Assembly: GCF_003610295.1 (NCBI RefSeq) | Contig: NZ_RAPV01000002.1 | Span: forward strand, 248,001-312,000 | DNA: 64,000 bases | DNA from: Paraburkholderia sp. BL23I1N1 | Lineage (GTDB): Bacteria; Pseudomonadota; Gammaproteobacteria; Burkholderiales; Burkholderiaceae | Direction of reading: 5' to 3' | Part shown: positions 8,104 to 17,314 of the stretch, piece after piece | Numbering within the stretch: the first letter of the stretch is position 1 | Layout of the letters: every line of letters begins with the position of its first letter | Translations under genes and position numbers: made by a program | Notes under the pieces: model-generated | Told to the model about the DNA's origin: nothing | Seen by the model: only the letters and a program-made list of their open reading frames with translations | Database searches by the model: none

Positions 8104-8799
8104 ATGACCCGTTTCCGCGGATTCCTGCATGGCGTCGCACTCTCCATCGCCGGTTTGTGCGCGGGTGTGCTGGCGTTACCCGCGGCCCATGCGGCGGACG
8201 GCAATACCGAAACGCTCGTATTCGTGCGCCATGGCGAGAAACCCGCCAAGGGTTACGGCCAACTCAATTGCCGGGGGCTCAACCGTGCGTTGGCCTTGCC
8301 GGCCGTGATCGCCGCCAAGTTCGGCAAACCGGATGCGATCTATGCGCCCGATCCCGGCCAGCAAAAAGACGACAGCGGTCACCCCTATTACTACATTCGG
8401 CCGCTTGCGACCATCGAGCCGACCGCCATCCAATTCCAGATGCCGGTTCAAACGCCGTACGGTTTCGCCCAGATTGATCAGCTCGACACGGCGCTCGTCA
8501 ATCCGTCCAATCGCAACAAGCTGATTGTCGTCGCGTGGGAGCACAAGCTGATTGTGAAGTTGTTGCGCCAGATGATGAGCACGCATGGCGGCAATGCCGC
8601 CGATGTGCCCAACTGGCAAAGCGATGATTTCGACAGTATCTATATTGTTCGCCTCGACTGGCAAAACGGCACGGCCCACGCCAGTTTCAAACTTGACCGC
8701 CAGGGACTGAACGGCCGCGCTGTGGATTGCCCATGCGCGGCGCTGCCGGGTACTCCTTCTGCGGCTGCGGCGGGTGCTTCCGCGAGCTCGGTTGATTAA
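8104..8799 (+). CDS. Secreted histidine phosphatase-like protein
   Basis: A 231-residue protein with a Sec signal peptide (hydrophobic core about residues 8-25, cleavage near AAHA-AD). A divergent histidine-phosphatase domain follows. The RHG signature is seen in FVRHGEKP, and a second candidate catalytic His in VVAWEHKLIV. Predicted site of action is the periplasm; substrate unknown. ATG 8104 is preferred over GTG 8071 because the latter lies beside a -10-like TAGAAT (8065-8070), while AGGTG precedes the ATG. The Ala-rich C-terminal tail is low complexity. Phosphoglycerate-mutase-like enzymes share the fold, but the secretion signal argues against glycolysis. Confidence 0.75.
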   Translation: MTRFRGFLHGVALSIAGLCAGVLALPAAHAADGNTETLVFVRHGEKPAKGYGQLNCRGLNRALALPAVIAAKFGKPDAIYAPDPGQQKDDSGHPYYYIRPLATIEPTAIQFQMPVQTPYGFAQIDQLDTALVNPSNRNKLIVVAWEHKLIVKLLRQMMSTHGGNAADVPNWQSDDFDSIYIVRLDWQNGTAHASFKLDRQGLNGRAVDCPCAALPGTPSAAAAGASASSVD

Positions 8800-9084
8800 T
8801 CGGGTAATACAGGTGTAAGTCGCGATTACGAGCGCGGCTGTCTGATTGTTGCAATGGCCGGTGGCAACTGGGTCCCGGCTCGTCCCAAGGAGCCTGGAAT
8901 CCTTATGTGACGGGGCTTCAAGCGGAAAGCGCATCCGGCGTGTTGCCTTCGAATGTTCCTTCTACAGCCCTTCGGAGCCTGCGACGATGCTTGCAGTCCG
9001 TAACATCTCGTCGCAGTTGCCAACGCCCGGAATGCGTAGATTGGTCCTGTGCAACAAACACACGTCGCCTCACAGGAGAACACC

Positions 9085-9396
9085 ATGAAACGCATCGTCA
9101 CTCACTTGCTGGTTGCGGCTGGACTCGCGGCGGGCGCATGCGGTGTCGCGCAAGCGCATACGGATCTGAATATCGGCCTGTCGCTCGGCGCACCGGTTTA
9201 TGCCCAGCCTGCACCCGTTTATGCAGCACCGCAGCCGGTGTACTACGGCACCTACGGCAACGGCGGCTGGGACCATCGCTACGATCGCGGCGGCTACTAT
9301 CGCGACGACCATCGGGATGATCGCGGCTGGGATCACAACGACCGACACTGGGGTCGCGACGATCATGGCGATCGCCGCGGCGGCTGGCACGGCTGA
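9085..9396 (+). CDS. Small secreted His/Asp/Tyr-rich protein
   Basis: A 103-residue protein with a signal peptide (MKRIVTHLLVAAGLAAG, cleavage near AQA-HT). A short PVYA-type Pro/Val/Tyr repeat follows (about residues 35-55). The second half is low-complexity and rich in Asp, His, Arg, Gly and Trp (DDHRDDRGWDHND). ATG 9085 has CAGGAG 8 bases upstream and is preferred to an in-frame start at 9049. Such composition suggests an extracytoplasmic metal- or surface-binding peptide, but no function can be assigned. Related short PXPV-repeat proteins occur in Burkholderia. Confidence 0.7.
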   Translation: MKRIVTHLLVAAGLAAGACGVAQAHTDLNIGLSLGAPVYAQPAPVYAAPQPVYYGTYGNGGWDHRYDRGGYYRDDHRDDRGWDHNDRHWGRDDHGDRRGGWHG

Positions 9397-9465
9397 TCGT
9401 AACGCTGCCTGACGTCTCGAAGAACCGGCTCGAGTCCCCGAAAGAGGACGCGGGCCGTTCCGTTT

Positions 9466-10287
9466 TCAGGACATCAGTTCGTCGTCGAGCGAGAAAAGTT
9501 TGCGCAGATGGTGCGCGACGCCGGCTTCGAAGTTGTTGCCGATGCGCGGCACGTCCGGCAAACGCGTGATGAGATCGGGATTGGCGTTGTTCATCATGAA
9601 CGGATGGCCGGCTGTCTCCAGCAGATCGATATCGTTCATGTTGTCGCCAAACGCCACGCATTGCGAGGCGTCGACGCCGAGGCGCTTGAGCACGACTTGC
9701 AACGCGCGCCCCTTCGATACGTTCGACGTCATCACTTCCAGGCAATCGGGCAGCGAATAGGTGACATACAGCGCGTCGCCGAATTCGCGCGCTAGGTTGG
9801 CCGCGACATGCGCGAGATCGGCGGGCTCGCCGATGTAAAGAACCTTCGCGATATCGACACCGTCGTGCTTCGGCAGATCGGTTACCTCGTAGGTGAAGCC
9901 GGAATCCTGATGGAATTTCAACAGGTCCGGCGCATCCCGGTCGATCAACCACGCCTGGTCGGCGAACAGGTTGACGATCACGCGGCCGTGCGCGCCGACG
10001 ATTTCCGGCTGCACCAACCGCCGCACGATGGCCGGTGGCAGGTCGTCGGCGTGAATCCCCGTGTTGTCCGGCGCGTGAATGCGTGCGCCGTTCGACGTGA
10101 TCAGATACGGGTTGATGCCCAGCAGGTCGCGAATGCCCGCAACGTCGCAGTAGTGGCGCCCCGTCGCGATCACGAAGTGCAGCCCGTCGCTTTCCAGCTT
10201 ACGCACGGTCGCGATCGTGAACGGGTCCACCTGGTGATCGGCGTTAAGCAGCGTGCCGTCGAGGTCCGTGGCAATGACTTTGTACAT
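9466..10287 (-). CDS. Cof-type HAD-IIB family phosphatase
   Basis: A 273-residue haloacid-dehalogenase superfamily hydrolase. Motif I is at the start (IATDLDGTLL, nucleophile Asp8 and acid Asp10). Motif II lies in HFVIATGRHY. A Lys in SNVSKGRALQ is motif III, and FGDNMNDIDLL gives the C-terminal metal-binding acidic residues. The inserted type IIB cap lies between. Relatives dephosphorylate sugar phosphates or flavin precursors, and the substrate cannot be read from the sequence. The next minus-strand gene upstream is a sugar-kinase-like ATPase, and the two may be co-transcribed. Confidence 0.88.
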   Translation of the reverse strand: MYKVIATDLDGTLLNADHQVDPFTIATVRKLESDGLHFVIATGRHYCDVAGIRDLLGINPYLITSNGARIHAPDNTGIHADDLPPAIVRRLVQPEIVGAHGRVIVNLFADQAWLIDRDAPDLLKFHQDSGFTYEVTDLPKHDGVDIAKVLYIGEPADLAHVAANLAREFGDALYVTYSLPDCLEVMTSNVSKGRALQVVLKRLGVDASQCVAFGDNMNDIDLLETAGHPFMMNNANPDLITRLPDVPRIGNNFEAGVAHHLRKLFSLDDELMS

Positions 10288-10374
10288 GGTGTGAGCAGCC
10301 GGGCAGCGTCAAAGATCGCATTTTACCGTTGTGCGCCGCATCCGCGAGATCGCCGCCGGCGCGCCAGACGATTC

Positions 10375-11256
10375 TCAACCGGCGACGCGAGCCGCTTCGC
10401 GCTGCGCCAACTGCAAACCGCCATGTGCGGAATCCGCCAACGGCTCGCGCAAACGGGGCTGATAAATCTGTGGCACGTATTCGCGCAGCGGTGCGCCGAG
10501 ACCGCCGCACAACGCGACCGGCAAGGCCGCCGACGGATCGAGCGCGGCAATCATCTTGCCCACTTCCTCGCCGGCCTCGCCGAGCAATCGCGCCGCGAAC
10601 GGATGCGTGCGATGCGCGATGACGATCGGCGCGAGCCTTGCATAAGCCGTCTGATTGGCTTCGCACAGCCAGACTATGAGGCTGTCGCGGTCATGCGCAC
10701 CGGTGTGGGCGAGCAGCGCCTGCGCCAGATCGTCGTGGGGTACGCGCCCGTCGAGCGCCTGCTGCGCGTGGACGACGGCCCGCAACCCGAGCCAGGCGCC
10801 GCTCGCCTCATCGCCAGACGGGTAACCGTAGCCGCCGGAGATTCGGCATTCGCCATTGCCGTCGAGCGCGGCCGCCTGACTGCCGGTGCCAAGCGCGACG
10901 ACCACGCCGTGCGCGCCACCGTGCGCGCCAAGCAAGCTGGTGTAGACATCGCTTTCCACCGCGAGTCCGGCTACCGCCGGTGCCTGCGCGCGAAATGCGG
11001 CCAGCCAGTCGCGATTATTGACCCCTGCCAATCCGCAGCCGAGTACGCAGCGCGACCAGTCCAGCGGCACGCCGGCACGTGCAAATGCGTCGGCGCAGCC
11101 GGCTCCGATAGCCTGCCACGCGCGCTCCACACCGAGGCCCAGCCCCGACGGCCCGCTCGCCGCCTGTGCCAGTTCGCGGCCCTGGGCGTCGCCAAGGACG
11201 ACGCGCGTACCGCTGCCGCCGCCATCGATGCCGATCAAAAAGAGGTCTTTATCCAT
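10375..11256 (-). CDS. BadF/BadG/BcrA/BcrD-type ATPase, probable N-acetylglucosamine-type kinase
   Basis: A 293-residue ASKHA-fold kinase. The phosphate-1 motif is at the N-terminus (IGIDGGGSGTRVVLGD). The second phosphate loop is VVALGTGSQAA and the adenosine motif is LCGGLGAPL. This arrangement is shared by N-acetylglucosamine kinases and benzoyl-CoA reductase activators. The cysteine cluster of the activator group is absent, so a sugar kinase is more likely. The start at 11256 gives MDKDLFLIGIDGG. It lies 87 bases before the HAD phosphatase on the same strand. Confidence 0.8.
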   Translation of the reverse strand: MDKDLFLIGIDGGGSGTRVVLGDAQGRELAQAASGPSGLGLGVERAWQAIGAGCADAFARAGVPLDWSRCVLGCGLAGVNNRDWLAAFRAQAPAVAGLAVESDVYTSLLGAHGGAHGVVVALGTGSQAAALDGNGECRISGGYGYPSGDEASGAWLGLRAVVHAQQALDGRVPHDDLAQALLAHTGAHDRDSLIVWLCEANQTAYARLAPIVIAHRTHPFAARLLGEAGEEVGKMIAALDPSAALPVALCGGLGAPLREYVPQIYQPRLREPLADSAHGGLQLAQREAARVAG

Positions 11257-11396
11257 CGAATTGAGTGAGTTCAGGAGGTGAATAACGCATAGCGTGGCAG
11301 GTCAGTTTCGATCCTGCAATCGGCCGAATGGCCAGCTTGCAGCGCGCACGGCTTCCGCTATGCTGACGGGCGACATGACAACGCGGGAGCGCGAAA

Positions 11397-11993
11397 GTGA
11401 CACAGCGATGCAACTGGGTATCGAGCGAAGCGCTCGCACACTACCACGACACCGAATGGGGCGTACCCTCGCGCGACGATCAGCACTTGTTCGAAATGCT
11501 TGTACTGGAGGGCGCGCAGGCGGGCTTGTCATGGTCGACGATTCTTAACAAACGCACCGGCTATCGTCGCGCCTTCGCCGACTTCGACATCGATAAAGTC
11601 GCGCGCTTCACGCCCAAACATGTCGATGCGCTGCTACTGGACGAAAGTATCGTGCGCCATCGCGGCAAGATCGAGTCGGCGATTACCAACGCGCGCGCCG
11701 TGCAGCAGATTCAGGCCGAGCACGGCTCGCTCGCCAACTTCTTATGGTCGTTCGTCGATCAGACGCCGATCCAGAACGATTGGGCATCGTATAAGCAGGC
11801 GCCGGCATCCACGGAAATTTCGGACGCGCTCAGCAAGGGGCTGAAGCGCTACGGCTGCAAGTTCGTCGGCTCGACGATCTGCTACGCGTTCATGCAGGCG
11901 GTCGGCATGGTGAACGATCACGAGGCGACCTGCATGTGCCGCGCGCGATGCGCGGCGCTCGGCAAGAAGGGACGCAATCGCAAAGCGGGCTGA
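11397..11993 (+). CDS. tag: DNA-3-methyladenine glycosylase I
   Basis: Tag excises 3-methyladenine from alkylated DNA in base-excision repair. The 198-residue product begins TQRCNWVSSEALAHYHDTEW, containing the first zinc ligand and conserved Trp/His/Asp/Glu. It carries EGAQAGLSWSTIL and ends with the zinc-binding C-terminus (NDHEATCMC). The GTG start at 11397 has GGGAG 7 bases upstream. Length agrees with the family. It appears monocistronic and is divergent from the kinase gene. Confidence 0.94.
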   Translation: MTQRCNWVSSEALAHYHDTEWGVPSRDDQHLFEMLVLEGAQAGLSWSTILNKRTGYRRAFADFDIDKVARFTPKHVDALLLDESIVRHRGKIESAITNARAVQQIQAEHGSLANFLWSFVDQTPIQNDWASYKQAPASTEISDALSKGLKRYGCKFVGSTICYAFMQAVGMVNDHEATCMCRARCAALGKKGRNRKAG

Positions 11994-12137
11994 GGCGGCA
12001 CGGCAAACGGGTCAAACCCGGGAATTGAAGGCTTTTCGCTGTGCTAGTCCGGGTTTCGCGAATCGGCGCGTGCCCGATACTGCCTTTCATGCGCTCGAAC
12101 AACGAATAACCGCTGCGTAACGCATGGGAGACCAACC

Positions 12138-12563
12138 ATGAAATCCCTGAACTTCCTGACCCATCAGGAGATTTTCGATCAGGCCGTGGATCATCTGCTT
12201 GGCCGGAAACGCGCCGCCTTGCTGCCTCGCGGCGGCGGCGCTTACCGCGGCTACTGCGGTGGCTGCCCGGTCGGCCATTTCATCAAGCCGTGTGACTACG
12301 TGACCGCGATGGAAGGCGTTCCGGTACGCTACATCGGCAAAGCATCCGTCGAGGTGCCCGCTTATATGGATGCCGGCGTATCTGCGCTTAAAAAGGCGCT
12401 CCTGCACGCCAACCTCAATGTGTACGACCCGGCCACCGTCACTCTGCTCAGTTGCCTGCAAAACGTGCATGACGTGTTCGGCACGTGGGAATGGCATGAG
12501 CGTCTGGGCTCGATCGCCCGGCAATTTGGCCTGTCCGCGAAGCGCCTGAAGAGCGCCGCCTAA
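12138..12563 (+). CDS. Conserved-looking hypothetical protein with Cys-rich loop
   Basis: A 141-residue protein that I do not recognise. The ATG at 12138 is well placed and codon use matches neighbours. The most distinctive part is YRGYCGGCPVGHFIKPCDY (about residues 38-56), a CxxC plus a third Cys and a His, which could bind a metal or a cofactor. The rest is mainly helical, without a signal peptide or membrane segment. It stands alone between tag and the rpsU terminator. Probably a soluble cytoplasmic protein. Confidence 0.6.
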   Translation: MKSLNFLTHQEIFDQAVDHLLGRKRAALLPRGGGAYRGYCGGCPVGHFIKPCDYVTAMEGVPVRYIGKASVEVPAYMDAGVSALKKALLHANLNVYDPATVTLLSCLQNVHDVFGTWEWHERLGSIARQFGLSAKRLKSAA

Positions 12564-12619
12564 CGCGCCGCAGCGCGTCACAGCCGCACAAGTCCCGCGC
12601 AAATCGGTCCACAGGCCCA

Positions 12620-12668
12620 CCAAAAGCAAAACGGCGATGTGGCTTCTTTCGAAGCTCACACCGCCGTT
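12620..12668 (-). terminator. Probable rpsU terminator
   Basis: On the minus strand, a long imperfect stem (arms 12651-12668 and 12630-12646, loop 12647-12650) is followed by a T-rich stretch (TTGCTTTTGG). Confidence 0.65.
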
Positions 12669-12710
12669 CGGCGTACTAATGCGCAGAAAAGCGCGCGCGG
12701 AAAAGCGTGC

Positions 12711-12923
12711 TTAGTGCAGCTTTTTCGGCAGCATCTGGCTGCGCAGGCGCTTGTGCAGGCGCTTCACAGCAGCAGCCTTCTTGCGCTTACGGGCCGTAGT
12801 CGGCTTTTCGTACGATTGGCGCTCACGCAGTTCAGCGATCAGGCCATTCTTTTCAATTGCGCGACGAAAGCGGCGAATCGCCACTTCGAACGGCTCGTTT
12901 TCTTTCAGAAGAATCGTCGTCAT
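12711..12923 (-). CDS. rpsU: Ribosomal protein S21
   Basis: A 70-residue small-subunit protein, the normal length for S21. It is strongly basic, begins [20 protein letters not shown], has the characteristic [10 protein letters not shown] segment and ends in a Lys/Arg-rich helix. AGGAATTAC precedes the ATG. S21 takes part in translation initiation. Burkholderiales usually have more than one rpsU, and this copy is not next to dnaG or rpoD, so it may be a paralogue. Confidence 0.96.
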   Translation of the reverse strand: MTTILLKENEPFEVAIRRFRRAIEKNGLIAELRERQSYEKPTTARKRKKAAAVKRLHKRLRSQMLPKKLH

Positions 12924-13282
12924 GTAATTCCTAACTCAATCACTTGATAGGGGTAAATTGCGTGGCGGGATACCGCTCACGCGCCGGCCCTCCGGTCGTT
13001 TCGATTCATGGCCAGTAACAGGCAAACGCGGGACAAATCCCGGCCAAACCACGAATGAAACGAGAGGCATAACGGCCACGGAGGCCGGAAAAGAGAGGTG
13101 GGGAGTTCACCGCGGAACGCGGACAGACGAAATGCCAAAGCCACGCCTGTTGCCGTTTCGCCAACCTTTCATCAATGAAAAACATTAACGAAACAGGCAA
13201 AGATCTCAATTCACTCCCGATGATATCAGGAAACTCTCCATCCTACCAGGGGTTTAGCGATCACGCCAGGTCCCTTGCGCGA
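12924..13282. other. Non-coding interval upstream of rpsU
   Basis: About 359 bases between rpsU and the aldo/keto reductase, both on the minus strand. I see no credible gene. The rpsU-proximal part contains AT-rich sequence suitable for a promoter and a small GC-rich dyad around 12960-12985. Confidence 0.5.
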
Positions 13283-14224
13283 TCAGGCGCTCGCCTCGTC
13301 CAGTTCTCCAATATCGGCCCTGGTCAGCATCAGATGGACGGCGGCGGCCAGGCTCTTGAGCTGGTCGACCGAGGTCGCGCTTGCAATTGGGGCCGTTACA
13401 CTCGGCCGCGCGATCAGCCAGGCCAGTGCGACGGTGGCCGGCGTGCTGCCGTGCCGCTCGGCGACTTGGTCGAGCGCGTCCAGAATCCGCAAGCCGCGCT
13501 CGTTCAGATATTTCTCGACCCGGCTGCCGCGCGCCTTGTTGGCCAGATCGGCCTGCGACCGGTACTTGCCGGACAGAAAGCCGCTTGCAAGGCTCCAGTA
13601 CACCACCACGCCGAGCCGATTGGCGAGCGCCACCGGTTCGATGTCCCGCTCATAAGCGGCGCGATCATACAGGTTGTACTCCGGCTGCAACAACTGGTAC
13701 TCGGGCAATCCATGCTGGCGGGACACGGCGAGCGCTTCCTCGACGCGCGCGCCGCTGTAGTTCGACGCGCCGATCACCCGCACCTTGCCCGCCTCGATTA
13801 GCCGCTGATAGGCGCCAAGCGTTTCAGCCAAAGGCGTTTCGGTGTCGTCGTCGTGAGAAAAATAGACGTCGATGTAATCGGTTTGCAAGCGCCGTAGCGA
13901 ATCTTCCACTGCCGCCTGAATGTTCGCGGCAGACAAACCCTTGCGCTGCGGGTGCTTGGACACCTTGGTGGCAAGCACGATCCCGTCGCGCTTGCCGCTC
14001 TGCCTGAACCACTTGCCGAGGATGGTTTCCGATTCGCCGCCCTGATTGCCCGGCACCCATGCGGAATAAACGTCGGCGGTATCAATGAAGTTGAGCCCCG
14101 CATCGACAAAGGCATCCAGGATCGAAAACGAGGTGGCTTCATCGGCGGTCCAGCCAAATACATTGCCGCCGAACATAAGCGGCGCGACCTCTAATTCGGA
14201 ACGTCCAATCCGGCGCTTTTGCAT
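13283..14224 (-). CDS. Aldo/keto reductase
   Basis: A 313-residue NADPH-dependent oxidoreductase of the aldo/keto reductase superfamily (TIM barrel). The N-terminus starts MQKRRIGRSELEVAPLMFGG. The catalytic Asp and Tyr are in FIDTADVYSAW, the catalytic Lys in LATKVSKH, and the active-site His in VYFSHDDD. The C-terminal cofactor region APIASATSVDQLKSL is also typical. Substrate unknown. It begins at 14224, divergent from fliC, and is probably unrelated to motility. Confidence 0.9.
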   Translation of the reverse strand: MQKRRIGRSELEVAPLMFGGNVFGWTADEATSFSILDAFVDAGLNFIDTADVYSAWVPGNQGGESETILGKWFRQSGKRDGIVLATKVSKHPQRKGLSAANIQAAVEDSLRRLQTDYIDVYFSHDDDTETPLAETLGAYQRLIEAGKVRVIGASNYSGARVEEALAVSRQHGLPEYQLLQPEYNLYDRAAYERDIEPVALANRLGVVVYWSLASGFLSGKYRSQADLANKARGSRVEKYLNERGLRILDALDQVAERHGSTPATVALAWLIARPSVTAPIASATSVDQLKSLAAAVHLMLTRADIGELDEASA

Positions 14225-14377
14225 GATTTCTCCAGGGTTTGCCGCGAGAGAAAAAGAGAATACGCCGTCTTTTCAATAGCTGCAGCGGATCTCCCGAACA
14301 AGGCTGCAAGTGGCTTACAGACGCGCGCCGGCCCAACCGCCCCGAAAAACAATTGGGTCGCTATTGAACAAAGTTCC

Positions 14378-14404
14378 TCAAGTTTTTTTTAGAGGGGCCG
14401 TCAA
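14378..14404 (+). promoter_or_regulatory. Sigma-28 (FliA)-type promoter of fliC
   Basis: TCAAGTTT, an 11-base spacer, then GCCGTCAA, against the known consensus TAAAGTTT-N11-GCCGATAA. It lies 87 bases upstream of the flagellin start in the right orientation. The -10 half is nearly the same as that before motA. Confidence 0.8.
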
Positions 14405-14491
14405 CCTTCACTGAGGCGGCCAGCAATGAACGAGTGCTTCCGCCGATGCCAACGTGGCGTATTGGGCTCAAGGCTTATTTAGGAGATTTTC

Positions 14492-15640
14492 ATGCTCGGA
14501 ATCAATAGCAATATCAACTCGCTGGTTGCACAGCAAAACCTCAATGGCTCGCAAAGCGCCCTTTCGCAAGCCATCACCCGCCTGTCCTCGGGCAAGCGCA
14601 TCAACAGCGCAGCTGACGATGCAGCAGGTCTGGCGATCTCGACGCGTATGCAAACGCAGATCAACGGCCTGAACCAGGGCGTGTCGAATGCGAATGACGG
14701 CGTGTCGATGGTTCAAACCGCATCGAGCGCACTGTCGTCGCTGACGTCCAGCCTGCAACGTATCCGTCAGCTGGCCGTGCAAGCATCGACCGGTTCGCTG
14801 TCGTCGAGCGACCAGGCAGCTCTGCAGAAGGAAGTCTCGGCGCAGATCTCGGAAGTGAACCGTATCGCTTCGCAAACGACGTACAACGGCACGAACATTC
14901 TGGACGGCTCGGCAGGCAGCCTGACGTTCCAGGTCGGCGCGAACGTTGGCCAGACCATCAGCCTGAACCTGAGCCAGTCGATGTCGGCAGCGAAGATCGG
15001 TGGCGGCCTGGTGCAAACGGGTCAAACCGTCGGCACGGTCTCGCTCAGCGTGGACGCGACGGGTGCTTACACGACGGCTGCCAGCCCGGCAATCACGGCA
15101 ATCAACGTGCTGTCGGACGGCAAGGGCGGCTACACCTTCACCGATCAGAACAACCAGGCGATTGCAGGAACTGTCGCAGCCGCAGTGTTCGGCGCAAACG
15201 CGACGGGCGGCACGGGCGTCCAGGTCGGGGCTCTGGCACTCCAGGCTGCTGCAACGACGACGGCAGGCGCGGGTTCCGCTGCCCAGGCATCGGCAGTCGC
15301 ACAGATCAACGCGATCAACAGCCCGCCGACGGTTTCGAACCTCGACATCAGCACGGTCACCGGCGCGAACGAAGCAATGGTCTCGATCGACAACGCACTG
15401 CAGACCGTCAACAACCTGCAAGCTTCGCTGGGTGCCGCACAAAACCGCTTCACCGCAATCGCAACGTCGCAGCAAGCTGAATCGACCGACCTGTCGTCGG
15501 CACAATCGCAAATCACGGACGCCAACTTCGCACAAGAAACGGCGAACCTGAGCAAGGCGCAAGTGCTGCAACAAGCTGGTATCTCGGTGTTGGCGCAAGC
15601 TAACTCGAACCCGCAGCAAGTTCTCAAGCTCCTGCAGTAA
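14492..15640 (+). CDS. fliC: Flagellin FliC
   Basis: The filament subunit, exported by the flagellar type III system. The 382-residue product has the conserved D0/D1 N-terminus (MLGINSNINSLVAQQNLNGS, then ITRLSSGKRINSAADDAAG). A variable central D2/D3 region rich in Ala/Thr/Gly/Val (about 170-280) follows, then the conserved C-terminus ending NPQQVLKLLQ. AGGAG lies 7 bases before ATG 14492. A FliA-type promoter precedes it and strong hairpins follow. The central region is Ser/Thr-rich and could be O-glycosylated by the enzymes encoded 2-7 kb downstream. That link is inferred from position. Confidence 0.98.
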   Translation: MLGINSNINSLVAQQNLNGSQSALSQAITRLSSGKRINSAADDAAGLAISTRMQTQINGLNQGVSNANDGVSMVQTASSALSSLTSSLQRIRQLAVQASTGSLSSSDQAALQKEVSAQISEVNRIASQTTYNGTNILDGSAGSLTFQVGANVGQTISLNLSQSMSAAKIGGGLVQTGQTVGTVSLSVDATGAYTTAASPAITAINVLSDGKGGYTFTDQNNQAIAGTVAAAVFGANATGGTGVQVGALALQAAATTTAGAGSAAQASAVAQINAINSPPTVSNLDISTVTGANEAMVSIDNALQTVNNLQASLGAAQNRFTAIATSQQAESTDLSSAQSQITDANFAQETANLSKAQVLQQAGISVLAQANSNPQQVLKLLQ

Positions 15641-15655
15641 GAGCTGACGCAGTAA

Positions 15656-15694
15656 GGTGATGCGCCGCGCGCAAGTGCGGCGCATCACCGGTTT
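15656..15694 (+). terminator. Strong hairpin after fliC
   Basis: A perfect 13-bp stem (15656-15668 with 15677-15689) and 8-base loop, followed by GGTTTT. A second hairpin, CGGGAGGC/GCCTCCCG at 15703-15720, lies just beyond. Together they probably terminate or stabilise the flagellin transcript. Confidence 0.75.
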
Positions 15695-15796
15695 TCAAGC
15701 AACGGGAGGCTCGCCTCCCGCTGTGCGTTTCCGTCAAGAAGTGATGTAGCATCGCGCACCACCCAATACAGATTTCCAGACGCCCGGAGCCTCCGC

Positions 15797-17311
15797 ATGT
15801 CCTCGATCTCAACCACGTCTACTGCTGCGTCAACCGCCGCCGCCAACTCGGCGCTGCAGTCGGCCGCTCAATCGATCATCAGCGGCTCGACCGGCAACTC
15901 GTCGATGGATGTGTCGTCGCTCGTTACGGCACTCGTGAACGCGAAGACCGCGGGACAAACCGCGGCTCTGTCGGCACAACAAACTACGGACAACACCACG
16001 CTGTCCGCGTACGGCGCACTGAGCTCCGCGCTGGGCGCGCTTCAGTCGGGCATTACGAACCTTGCCAACGGCACCACGCTGTCGACTTTCTCGGCAACCG
16101 CCAGCGGCACCGGTTTGTCGGCGACAGCAGGTGCGGGCGCCGTGGCAGGCAGCTACTCGGTCGCGGTGACGCAGATCGCCAGCTCGCAGGCTTTGTCCTC
16201 GGCGGCATTTGGCGCCACCACGCAGCTCGGCACCGGCACGCTGACGGTTTCGCTCGGCGGCAAGTCGATGAACATCAACGTCGACAGCACGAACAACACG
16301 CTCTCCGGCATCGCTTCCGCAATCAACGGCAGCAGCAGCAACCCCGGTGTCACGGCGACCATCGTGACCGGTACGGACGGCGCCCACCTGGTGCTGCGCG
16401 CGGCGAACACGGGCGCGGCCAACGTCATCAACGTCTCGACCAGCAATGTCACGTCCGACACCGGCCTGTCGAGCCTCGGTGTGACCTCGACCGCAAGCAC
16501 CACGGGCGGCCAGTCGTCGATCACGTCGGCGAATTCGAGCAGCGCCTGGACGCAAAGCGGGTATGCACAGGACGCGGAATTCTCGGTCGGCGGGATCGGG
16601 GCCAGCAGCTCCACCAACTCTGTGACGAGCGCCATTTCCGGCGTCACGATGAATCTGACGGCGGCATCGGCGGGCACCACGCAGACGCTGACCGTTGCGA
16701 CGGACACCACGTCGCAGAGCACCGCGATCAACAACTTCGTCAGCCTCTACAACACCGTCGTCACGACGATGTCCACGCTCACGTCGTTCAACTCGTCGTC
16801 CTCGTCGCAAGGCCCGCTCCTGGGCGACTCGACGTTGCAGACGATCAAGAACGCGCTGGCCTCGATCGTTGGCGGCTCGGTGGGCTCGGGCAGCACCGGC
16901 GCCACGCTGGCATCGATCGGCATTACGCTGAAGGACGACCCGGCAGACGGCACGATGGTGGTCGACAACACCGCGCTGAGCACAGCACTGACGGCCAACC
17001 CGGCAACGGTCGCCTCGCTCTTCAACTCGACCAACGGCATTGCCGAACAGTTGAACAGCAGCATCACGACCTTCACGCAGACCGGCGGCATCATCGATAC
17101 GCGCAATAGCGCGCTGAACGCTGACCTGAAGAGCATCACCACGCAGCAAACGGCGCTTGCCGACTACACAGCGCAGTTGACGAGCCAGTATCAGGCGCAG
17201 TTCACCGCGCTGAACACGTTGATGGCGACGATGAACAACAATTCGCAGTACCTGACCGCCCTGTTCGGCGGCACCAACAGCGCTGGCGCACTGGCGACCA
17301 ACAAGGGCTAA
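15797..17311 (+). CDS. fliD: Flagellar hook-associated protein 2 (filament cap) FliD
   Basis: FliD forms the cap that guides flagellin polymerisation. The 504-residue protein is Ser/Thr/Ala-rich. It has the FliD N-terminal region with DVSSLVTALVNAK near residue 37 and a beta-rich middle. The helical C-terminal heptads include LNADLKSITTQQTALADY and YLTALFGG near the end. GGAG lies 8 bases before ATG 15797. fliT follows after three bases, so the two form an operon, which is the usual arrangement because FliT is the FliD export chaperone. Confidence 0.96.
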   Translation: MSSISTTSTAASTAAANSALQSAAQSIISGSTGNSSMDVSSLVTALVNAKTAGQTAALSAQQTTDNTTLSAYGALSSALGALQSGITNLANGTTLSTFSATASGTGLSATAGAGAVAGSYSVAVTQIASSQALSSAAFGATTQLGTGTLTVSLGGKSMNINVDSTNNTLSGIASAINGSSSNPGVTATIVTGTDGAHLVLRAANTGAANVINVSTSNVTSDTGLSSLGVTSTASTTGGQSSITSANSSSAWTQSGYAQDAEFSVGGIGASSSTNSVTSAISGVTMNLTAASAGTTQTLTVATDTTSQSTAINNFVSLYNTVVTTMSTLTSFNSSSSSQGPLLGDSTLQTIKNALASIVGGSVGSGSTGATLASIGITLKDDPADGTMVVDNTALSTALTANPATVASLFNSTNGIAEQLNSSITTFTQTGGIIDTRNSALNADLKSITTQQTALADYTAQLTSQYQAQFTALNTLMATMNNNSQYLTALFGGTNSAGALATNKG

Positions 17312-17314
17312 GCC

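Noticed and set aside
9200..9412. Alternative low-complexity frame rich in Thr/Ala/Ile within the small secreted-protein gene
   Set aside because: Shadow frame of the Asp/His/Arg repeats. The 9085-9396 frame has the signal peptide and ribosome-binding site.
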